The notes beneath the pieces are model-generated. The model was not told the origin of the DNA. It saw only the letters and a list, made by a program, of their open reading frames with translations, and searched no databases. A stretch of DNA of 64,000 nt. Source: Clostridium tunisiense TJ (GTDB lineage Bacteria > Bacillota > Clostridia > Clostridiales > Clostridiaceae). The position numbers and the translations under genes are program-made. Below are positions 58,108 to 64,000 of the stretch, piece after piece. The DNA is taken from assembly GCF_000300195.1 (NCBI RefSeq), contig NZ_AMQH01000002.1, forward strand, positions 434,001 to 498,000, given 5' to 3'. The first letter of the stretch is position 1. Each line of letters opens with the position of its first letter.

Positions 58108-58169
58108 TACCTTGGGTTTCTTTAGTATTTAGTTATTCATAGGTTAGTTATCAATTTAAAGCCCTATAA
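58108..58169. repeat. Weak copy of dispersed repeat family R2
   Basis: CTACCTTGGGTTTCTTTAG, GTTATTCAT and TTTAAAGCCCTATAAC follow the family order but with many differences. It lies between the R1 element and the T-box terminator and could be a coincidental match. Confidence 0.25.
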
Positions 58170-58183
58170 CAAATTAAAATAAA

Positions 58184-58471
58184 AAAAGTCCCTATGTGGA
58201 AATATTTCCACATAGAGACGTAATATACGTGTTACCACTCTATTTTATACTTATTTCACAATAAGTACCTTAGTAAGTGACTCCCCTATAACGGTTTTAT
58301 CACCCTGCAATATATCGGTTGCCACCGTATTCCCCTAAATAACATTCAGGAAATCTGCTCCAAGGCCATGTTCTCAAGGTTTATTTTCACTGGCTTTCAC
58401 CTAACCCAGCTCTCTTTGGAAAACTTTCCTTAATACTCTTCTTTTCATAGCATTAATTTAATCTTATATTT
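58184..58471 (-). promoter_or_regulatory. T-box riboswitch upstream of metG
   Basis: On the minus strand the leader starts AAGAGTATTAAGGAAAG and has the AGAGAGCTGGGTTAGGTGA stem I element, GGCCTTGGAGCAG, CCTGAATG (ATG, a fitting Met specifier), the T-box core AGAGTGGTAACACG (about 58241-58228), and a terminator GTCTCTATGTGGAAA / TTTCCACATAGGGAC followed by TTTTTTT (58220-58184). Uncharged tRNA-Met should favour the antiterminator. Confidence 0.9.
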
Positions 58472-58477
58472 ATTATT

Positions 58478-58506
58478 ATGATATGATAAAGAAAAAATTA
58501 TGTCAA
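58478..58506 (-). promoter_or_regulatory. SigA promoter of the metG T-box transcript
   Basis: Minus strand TTGACA (58506-58501), 17 bases, TATCAT (58483-58478). It starts 11 bases after the stop codon of the upstream membrane protein gene, and transcription would begin near 58471. Confidence 0.8.
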
Positions 58507-58516
58507 TATATAAATT

Positions 58517-60115
58517 TTATTTAATAAAACCTACAAATAATGTTAAAGTTAAAAAACTATCAATAAAAATTGGTTTAGTATAGCTAAGAGCCATTACATT
58601 CTTCTCCAAATCATCCTTATAGTTTAAATATCCGTATACTAAACAAACTATACTAATGGTAGCCATAACTGAGGCCCCAACTAAAAAAGTGAAGTTCTGC
58701 GGAAGGATTCCTTGAAGTCCTTTAAAGAAAGATCCCTTTACAGCTAAGATCTTAACTATAGCAGTGACAATGTAAGTCATAATAAATATTAATTTTCTAG
58801 CTCTATAGGAAAATCTATATTCTATTAAAGATACTAAGCTAAATAAAGTAACTGACGGAATTATCCAAATCATACCATAGGTTATTACATAGGCTAGAGA
58901 AAATACTAGGGCTTCAGAGGTTTCCACAAATGCTTGTACTTTTTCATCGAATCTAATCTTATTATTAGCTTTCTTAAAATCTTCTCTAGTAGACGTAATA
59001 TACAGCTTAGCGCTTCCTTCTTTTATAGGATCTACAAATGCTACTGTGTCTTCATAAATCGCAGGACTTATGGATACTGATTTAGTTCTCGATACAACAT
59101 CTGAGGCTACTCCTAATTTTCCTTCAATAGGCATTTCTATTATATCTGTTTGATTTTTACCTTTTGGCATGTCCCTAGTTGAGCTTACAAAAAAAGTTCC
59201 CTTGTCATTTCTGTAAGGCACTGGAGTTGCAAGGGTGACTCCTTCTCCATTATAAATATATCCCTTTTCTGCAAATTTATCTTTTATTGGAAATTCTCCG
59301 CTACCTAAAATTTCTCCTGTTTCAATTGAGAAAGAAACATACTTGTATCCTGTATAGTCACTTTTATAAACATATTCAATTAAGTTTGTAACTATATCCT
59401 TATTTATTACAGAAGTCATAGCTGAGAATCTTACTCTGCTAGATGGGCTCATGGCACCACCTGTTTTTATTTCCGATGGCACTCCATTATCTAAGAAAAA
59501 ATAGCTAAACTCACCAAAATAATTTGTGTAAACTATACACTCTTTATTATTATACTTAACTACAGTAGCTAAGAAGGTATCTTCCCCTGTGTTTACTGTA
59601 GTTAATCTATTTTCCTTTAAGCTAATTAAATCAATTTTCTCTTTATATACTGCACCTAAAGTATTATCATCGATTTTTATGTAGCTACGTAACCCCTGAA
59701 TTGAAGTGGTATCCAAAACATTTAAGCCTTCATCAAGATACGCTACTCTTAATTCACCACCATCTCCACCTGGAATAAAGTATGCTAAAACTAACCTACC
59801 TTCATTAACAAATGCATTTATATTTTGTGGTACTTCCGTATTTACTGGTATTGAACTTTCCCTTAAAACCTTTCCCAAAGGGTCTACGGATATAAGTTTA
59901 ATATTCATGCCATCACTAAAGGCCACAATATAATTATCTTTAAACTTAGTCATAGATGGCAGACCTTTAATATCCCCTTTATGAATTAAAACCTCTTTCG
60001 CCCACTTCTGTGAAGGCGGCTGAATTGCTACATCGTAATTTAACTTATAATGGTAGCCAAAAATTGCAAGAATTATAGTAATCATAACTCCATAAAAATA
60101 TTTATTTATTTTCAT
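58517..60115 (-). CDS. Large membrane protein: extracellular propeller-like domain plus four C-terminal helices
   Basis: A 532-residue protein of unknown function. One N-terminal transmembrane helix (FYGVMITIILAIFGYHY) is followed by about 365 extracytoplasmic residues in repeating beta segments (LPSMTKFKDNYIVAFSDG, NAFVNEGRLVLAYF, LRVAYLDEGLNVLDTT, and others), which suggests a beta-propeller. Then come about four closely spaced C-terminal helices (AYVITYGMIWIIPSVTLFSL, IVTAIVKILAV, FTFLVGASVMATISIVCLVYGYL, FIDSFLTLTLFVGFI). ATG at 60115 stands eight bases after GGGGGG; an ATG at 60121 has only two bases of spacing. It lies eight bases to a few bases after the permease gene and must be co-transcribed with it. 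It may be a partner or sensor for that permease (inference). Confidence 0.7.
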   Translation of the reverse strand: MKINKYFYGVMITIILAIFGYHYKLNYDVAIQPPSQKWAKEVLIHKGDIKGLPSMTKFKDNYIVAFSDGMNIKLISVDPLGKVLRESSIPVNTEVPQNINAFVNEGRLVLAYFIPGGDGGELRVAYLDEGLNVLDTTSIQGLRSYIKIDDNTLGAVYKEKIDLISLKENRLTTVNTGEDTFLATVVKYNNKECIVYTNYFGEFSYFFLDNGVPSEIKTGGAMSPSSRVRFSAMTSVINKDIVTNLIEYVYKSDYTGYKYVSFSIETGEILGSGEFPIKDKFAEKGYIYNGEGVTLATPVPYRNDKGTFFVSSTRDMPKGKNQTDIIEMPIEGKLGVASDVVSRTKSVSISPAIYEDTVAFVDPIKEGSAKLYITSTREDFKKANNKIRFDEKVQAFVETSEALVFSLAYVITYGMIWIIPSVTLFSLVSLIEYRFSYRARKLIFIMTYIVTAIVKILAVKGSFFKGLQGILPQNFTFLVGASVMATISIVCLVYGYLNYKDDLEKNVMALSYTKPIFIDSFLTLTLFVGFIK

Positions 60116-60128
60116 TATCATCGCCCCC

Positions 60129-61049
60129 CTACTGCTTTTTTAATACAACTTCATGTGGATTAAAGGCGTCCCTCAGGGCATCTCCTAAAATATTAAAGCA
60201 TATTATGGTTATAGATATTACAAGTGCTGGTAAAAACACCTGATAAGGATAAAAAACCAAAGAAAAACTTGCATTATAAAACAAGCTTCCCCAGCTTAAT
60301 AAAGAGCTTCCAAACCCAATGAAACTTAGCATACTTTCAAGTAATATTACATTAGGTATCTCAAGAGTTATGGTAACTATAGCAATACTTATTACATTTC
60401 TCATTAAATGCTTGCTAATAATCCTAGAAGTGCTTGCTCCTAAAGCCTTAGCTGCTAAAATATATTCCTGTTCTTTTTGCTGGATAAACTGCCCTCTTAT
60501 AAGATTGGCTACATTACACCATCCACTTATAGTTAATGCAATTACAAAGGTGAAAATTGAACGTCCTAGGATTAAATTAACTAGTATAACCACAATTAGC
60601 AAAGGTATATTAGTTAAAATCTCGATTATTCTCATTAGAACATCATCTGTAAGACCTCCATAGTAGCTACATATGCCTCCATAAATCATGCCAATAACCA
60701 AATTTATAAAGGCAATTAGTATTCCTAAAATTAAAGATACCTTAGCTCCCTGCCATACTCCTGTAAATAAATCACTTCCCCAATTATCTGTACCAAAGAA
60801 ATGTTCCATCGATGGTTTTAAATTCTTAATTTTATAGTCCTGTTGCAAATAAGAGTACTTTGAAACCATCGGATAAATTATAGCCATAGCAATAATTATT
60901 AATAAGATTATTGCTGTTATTATAGCTGCTTTATTTTGAAAAAAAGCTATCCTAACGCTTTTCCAATAGGTAAGACTTGTCCCATTCCACTCCTCACCTA
61001 TATCAGTTTGTTCTACCCTCTGAAATTTACTAGCTGTTACTTCCCTCAT
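60129..61049 (-). CDS. Oligopeptide/dipeptide-type ABC transporter permease (OppC/DppC family), orphan
   Basis: A 306-residue permease with a cytoplasmic N-terminus, a first helix (AAIITAIILLIIIAMAIIYP), the extracytoplasmic HFFGTDNWGSDLFTGVWQGAKVSL signature of OppC, and about five more helices. The EAA loop that contacts the ATPase reads EYILAAKALGASTSRIISKHLMRN, followed by SFIGFGSSLLSWGSLFYN and a C-terminal DALRDAFNPHE. All key features of a working permease are present. Unusually, no OppB, ATPase or binding-protein gene is adjacent: the operon has only this gene and the unknown membrane protein. GGGGGAT precedes the ATG at 61049. Confidence 0.88.
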   Translation of the reverse strand: MREVTASKFQRVEQTDIGEEWNGTSLTYWKSVRIAFFQNKAAIITAIILLIIIAMAIIYPMVSKYSYLQQDYKIKNLKPSMEHFFGTDNWGSDLFTGVWQGAKVSLILGILIAFINLVIGMIYGGICSYYGGLTDDVLMRIIEILTNIPLLIVVILVNLILGRSIFTFVIALTISGWCNVANLIRGQFIQQKEQEYILAAKALGASTSRIISKHLMRNVISIAIVTITLEIPNVILLESMLSFIGFGSSLLSWGSLFYNASFSLVFYPYQVFLPALVISITIICFNILGDALRDAFNPHEVVLKKQ

Positions 61050-61275
61050 ATATATCCCCCATTTTACCCCTTAATTATTTTTACTTATCTTTTGTTTATA
61101 TATATAAACAAGCTCATAAAATAAACATCTTTTTAGTATGAAAATTTATTCATACCAAGAATAACTTAAACATTTACAATACATTGAGCGTGTCTATATC
61201 TTTTGCATAACCCACTTCTTGAAAATACCAATTTAAATGTTGAAGTGTTTTCTCTATAGTGACACAAGGCCAAGG
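61050..61275. other. Divergent intergenic region, permease side
   Basis: AT-rich, no frame. It should hold the promoter for the permease operon. Further right, towards the MATE gene, CTGTTA with an 18-base gap to TATAAT (61465-61494) is a possible plus-strand promoter. Confidence 0.3.
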
Positions 61276-61369
61276 CTTACCTTACTCCTACCTTGTTTCT
61301 CTTAAGGCTTTTTGGTGATGGATTTCATTCATCATGAATAAAATTCATTTTCACCTTTGAAGCCTTTAT
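61276..61369. repeat. Dispersed intergenic repeat, family R2 (copy 5)
   Basis: Clear copy: CTTACCTTACTCCTACCTTGTTTCTCTTAAGGC, TTTTTGGTGATGGATTTCATTCATCATGAATAAAATTCATTTTCACC and TTTGAAGCCTTTA. The GGTGATG..CATC and TGAAT..ATTCA parts can form a hairpin. It lies between the divergent permease and MATE genes. Confidence 0.6.
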
Positions 61370-61613
61370 TACCTATTTTATGTAACTAATTATATTTATT
61401 ATAGCACTGATTTTTTTCAATTACAGAAGTTTCAAAAAATTTAATTATTTCCCTATGTTGCATTCTGTTAATATTGGCATAATTTTGCTATAATGAATTG
61501 GTATTCATTTTTAATTAATTATTTATGTGTATTAAAGTAAAAATACTATAGTTATAAAATTCTTTTTTAAAATTTTACTATTAGTAAAAACTTAATACAT
61601 AAGGGGGATTTTT

Positions 61614-62981
61614 ATGGAACTTACTAATATAAGAAATTATGTTAACAAAAATAATATAAGAGATGTTTTATCTCTTGCACTACCTGCTGTAGGTGAAATG
61701 ATTTTGTATATGTTAGTTTGGGTGTTAGACACTGTAATGGTAGGTCAGTATGGTGGAGAGCTAGCTGTAAGTACTGTTGGCATTTCCTGCGAAATTGTCT
61801 ATACTATTGCTAATATACTAATAGCCCAAGGACTTGCTGTAGGAATTACTTCTATTGTAGCTAGAAGGTACGGTGCTAAGGAACTAGATACTGCTGAAGA
61901 GTATGCTACCATTGGTTTTTCCCTTGGAACCTTTATAAGTTTTGTTTCTACATTATGTATATTCCTATTTGCAGAAGATCTACTTAAACTAGCAGGGGCA
62001 AAGCCTGAAGTTATTTCTTATGGTGTTTTATATATCCATATTGTATGTATTGGTCTTTCTTTCAATATGATGACTAGCATGCTAGCTGCAATTCATAGAT
62101 CTTATGGAAATACAAAAACTCCTCTCATTATTTCTTCAGTGGTGGTCCTTGTTAATTTAGTTTTAGATGGAGTTTTAATATTTGGTTTATTTGGTGCTCC
62201 TGAGCTTGGGATTAAGGGAGCTGCCATTGCTACTGCCATTGCACATATTTCTGGATTTTTGTATGCTGTAATTTATACCTATAAGAAATCACTAATCAAG
62301 ATAAGGATTAAGTACATAAGCTCTTTCAGCTTTACTAGACTGAAAAGCTTAATCACTCTTTCTATTCCCGCTTCCATGCAGGAGGCTGCTTATGGTATAA
62401 GTAAGCTTGGCACTACCTTTATGATTATGTACCTCGGTACTACAGCCTTTGCAGCAAATCAAATTACATTAACTCTTGAATCCATATCCTTTATGCCTGG
62501 TTGGGGTTTTGCAGTGGCTGCAACTACCTTGGTGGGAAATAAGGTTGGAGAAAAGGACTTTAAAAAGGCTAAGGAATATGCTTATACCTGTACCATTTTA
62601 GGCATAGGAGTTATGCTTTTATTCTCTTTCTTATTCTTAGTGATTCCAACCCAATTAACTAGTCTTTTCATAGCTAGTAGTGAAACAGCAGTTATTTCTT
62701 TAGGAACTGCTTGTCTTATGGTGGCTGCCTTTGAACAACCTACTATGGCTGTTTCAATGATTATGGGTGGAGCTTTAAAGGGCTTCGGAGATACTAAGAC
62801 TCCATTTGTAGTAGCCTTCGTTACTTCTTGGTTTATAAGGCTGCCTCTTGTATATTACTTTATATACTTGTTGAAAATGTCTATAACCTACTTCTGGTGG
62901 ATTTGTGTAATTCAATGGGGCCTAGATGGACTACTTTTATATATTATGTTTAAAAAGAAATTTAAGTCTTTGGATTACTAG
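61614..62981 (+). CDS. MATE-family multidrug/Na+ (or H+) antiporter
   Basis: A 455-residue exporter with twelve predicted helices in two six-helix halves. It begins with a cytoplasmic tail and the DVLSLALPAVGEMILYMLVWVLDTVMVGQYGGELAVSTVGIS segment typical of MATE proteins. The second half repeats it with TLSIPASMQEAAYGISKLGTTFMIMYLG and GWGFAVAATTLVGNKVGE. It exports cationic drugs or metabolites against an ion gradient; substrate unknown. GGGGGATT precedes the ATG at 61614. Transcribed alone, convergent with spmB, sharing a terminator at 63086-63136. Confidence 0.92.
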   Translation: MELTNIRNYVNKNNIRDVLSLALPAVGEMILYMLVWVLDTVMVGQYGGELAVSTVGISCEIVYTIANILIAQGLAVGITSIVARRYGAKELDTAEEYATIGFSLGTFISFVSTLCIFLFAEDLLKLAGAKPEVISYGVLYIHIVCIGLSFNMMTSMLAAIHRSYGNTKTPLIISSVVVLVNLVLDGVLIFGLFGAPELGIKGAAIATAIAHISGFLYAVIYTYKKSLIKIRIKYISSFSFTRLKSLITLSIPASMQEAAYGISKLGTTFMIMYLGTTAFAANQITLTLESISFMPGWGFAVAATTLVGNKVGEKDFKKAKEYAYTCTILGIGVMLLFSFLFLVIPTQLTSLFIASSETAVISLGTACLMVAAFEQPTMAVSMIMGGALKGFGDTKTPFVVAFVTSWFIRLPLVYYFIYLLKMSITYFWWICVIQWGLDGLLLYIMFKKKFKSLDY

Positions 62982-63085
62982 TTATTGTAAAAAGAAAAGT
63001 GTAGTTAAGAGTAATAATAGTAGCAAAAATTTAATTCCTTATACACAGACTGCTACTTCTAAATTCACTTTCTATGATAAAATGA

Positions 63086-63136
63086 AAAAGCTGTATTGTC
63101 TGGAAGTTATTTTCCAGGCAATACAGCCTTTTTTAA
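63086..63136. terminator. Bidirectional terminator between the MATE gene and spmB
   Basis: GCTGTATTGTCTGGAA (63090-63105) pairs with TTCCAGGCAATACAGC (63112-63127) with a G-T pair. TTTTTT follows on plus and an equivalent T-run on minus. It touches the spmB stop codon. Confidence 0.88.
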
Positions 63137-63666
63137 TAAATAATAAACTTAGCAAGATTTATGGCAACTAAAACTGCGCAAAAATCTACTATTAAAGCTA
63201 CCCATAGACTATGTCGTATTTTCTTTATGCCTATTGCTCCAAAATAAACTGTAATTGTATAAAATATAGTTTCCGTAGACCCCATAATTATTGATGCAGC
63301 AGTTCCAATATAAGAGTCTGGTCCAAACTGTTTTACAACATCTGTATAAACCCCAATAGCACCACTACCAGATAAGGGCTTAATAAATATAATAGGCACG
63401 ATTTCTGGAGGAATCCCCACAAACTTAACCACAGGTTGTATTAGATTTATAAAATAATCCATAGCCCCAGAGGCTCTAAAGCAGTTTACTGCTAGAAGCA
63501 TTGCAAGTAAATAGGGAAATATTCTTACACAAATATTAAGCCCTTCTTTAGCTCCTTCAACGAAGCATTCGTAAACCTTAACCTTTTTTCTAACTCCATA
63601 AATTACAACTCCCCCTATTATAATAGGGATTATGGCTTTTACTATATACTGAAATATATTTCCCAT
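63133..63666 (-). CDS. spmB: Spore maturation protein SpmB
   Basis: A 177-residue membrane protein of the nucleoside-recognition (Gate) fold with about five helices: IVKAIIPIIIGGVVIYGV, IFPYLLAMLLAVNCFRASGAMDYFI, EIVPIIFIKPLSGSGAIG and AASIIMGSTETIFYTITVYFGAIGIKK. SpmB acts with SpmA in dehydrating the spore core during sporulation. AAGGAG precedes the ATG at 63666. SpmA lies upstream on the same strand, but about 250 bases, containing an R2 repeat, separate the two, whereas the pair is usually adjacent or overlapping. Confidence 0.94.
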   Translation of the reverse strand: MGNIFQYIVKAIIPIIIGGVVIYGVRKKVKVYECFVEGAKEGLNICVRIFPYLLAMLLAVNCFRASGAMDYFINLIQPVVKFVGIPPEIVPIIFIKPLSGSGAIGVYTDVVKQFGPDSYIGTAASIIMGSTETIFYTITVYFGAIGIKKIRHSLWVALIVDFCAVLVAINLAKFIIY

Positions 63667-63728
63667 ATCAGCTTTCTCCTTTTTAAATTATAAACAATTT
63701 GCCTCTACTTTATTGAGAAGCAAATTTA

Positions 63729-63832
63729 AGACTTAACTTATACATAAAACTTATATTGGTTCTCTTAAGGTTTTTTAAAGATGAATGAAATTCATCTTTA
63801 ATAAATTAATCTTTGACTAAAAAAGCCTATAT
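63729..63832. repeat. Dispersed intergenic repeat, family R2 (copy 6), between spmA and spmB
   Basis: AGACTTAACTTATACATAAAACTTATATTGG, TCTCTTAAGGTTTTTT, AAGATGAATGAAATTCATCTTT (perfect hairpin), AATAAATTAATCTTTGACT and AAAGCCTATA in the family order. It lies within what should be the spmA-spmB operon. Confidence 0.6.
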
Positions 63833-63918
63833 AAATAAACAAGCTCTACCCCTTATATACCTTTAAGTGTGGGAATTTGTTCATCTTAAGCCCCTAATGC
63901 CGCTTCTTGATAATAAAG

Positions 63919-64000
63919 CTAAAAATGCTTTTGTAATAACTTACAAAGCAAAACTCCAAGGATTGATGCAAAAGTAGTTGTGCATAGGGCTGCTAAAATA
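63919..64000 (-). CDS. spmA: Spore maturation protein SpmA, C-terminal end only (5' part off window)
   Basis: The last 26 residues before a TAG at 63921-63919 read (frame from 63999) ILAALCTTTFASILGVLLCK and then a short LLQKHF tail. A hydrophobic final helix with Thr-rich start, followed by a short basic tail, is the usual end of SpmA, and the position upstream of spmB fits. Only about 80 bases are inside the window, so identity rests mainly on gene order. Confidence 0.6.
   Translation of the reverse strand, partial: ILAALCTTTFASILGVLLCKLLQKHF

Noticed and set aside
58108-58220. S-box (SAM riboswitch) upstream of metG
   Set aside because: The leader has the T-box core GTGGTAACACG, AGAGAG stem I motif and an ATG specifier, and lacks the S-box conserved blocks.
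62926-63171. Plus-strand frame of 81 codons overlapping the end of the MATE gene
   Set aside because: It has no start signal, overlaps both the MATE and spmB genes and runs through their shared terminator.

Overview
The window is AT-rich DNA from a spore-forming, anaerobic Firmicute, most probably a Clostridium sensu lato. The evidence is strong AGGAGG ribosome binding sites with frequent GTG/TTG starts, T-box-controlled ileS and metG, rubrerythrin, spmA/spmB spore-maturation genes, and the metG-tatD-yabE-rnmV-rsmA gene order known from Bacillus and Clostridium. No rRNA, tRNA, CRISPR array, prophage or transposase gene was seen.

Region 1 (1-23.1 kb, all minus strand) is a surface-polysaccharide locus read from right to left. 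Hairpins at 18.04, 10.71 and 1.74 kb divide it. It encodes two initiating sugar-1-phosphate transferases, about seven glycosyltransferases, two EpsG-type polymerases (one with an extra C-terminal jelly-roll-like domain), a LicD-family phosphotransferase, and precursor enzymes. The FnlA/FnlB/FnlC set for UDP-L-FucNAc is complete. A membrane 4,6-dehydratase plus a reductase fit a UDP-QuiNAc-type first sugar. RmlA, RmlB and a DegT aminotransferase point to a dTDP-amino-deoxy sugar. No flippase or chain-length regulator lies in the window, so the locus probably continues past the left edge.

Region 2 (23.4-36.2 kb, minus strand) holds unrelated single-gene units, most ending in a terminator: a 1359-residue SF1 helicase with a divergent nuclease-like tail, a membrane-anchored SGNH-like protein lacking the usual Asp/His pair, a LacI-type regulator, a diguanylate cyclase, an acetate/succinate-type transporter, and ileS behind a T-box.

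Region 3 (37.3-46.6 kb) is mixed: a metallo-beta-lactamase-fold hydrolase, an exported SH3/NlpC-P60 endopeptidase, a cold-shock protein with a strongly folded leader, a GAF-(A)GDEF cyclase, a small DUF3006-like protein, a TPP riboswitch with thiT, a lipoprotein, a membrane-anchored protein, and a large protein with a 36-residue Gly/Thr tandem repeat.

Region 4 (46.7-58.5 kb) is the housekeeping block rsmA-rnmV-yabE-tatD-metG, interrupted by a DUF445 protein, small membrane and Cys-rich proteins, a PHP phosphatase and rubrerythrin. Region 5 (58.5-64 kb) has an orphan OppC-type permease with a large unknown membrane protein, a MATE exporter, spmB, and the 3' end of spmA.

Two short non-coding repeat families are scattered through the intergenic spaces. 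One (73-180 bp, imperfect terminal inverted repeats, three copies) sits directly upstream of ileS, rnmV and metG. The other (about 70-120 bp, at least six copies) includes one copy between spmA and spmB. Nothing here is clearly a new multi-gene system. The best leads are the inverted-repeat element, the EpsG-jelly-roll fusion, the Gly/Thr-repeat protein, and the orphan permease pair.
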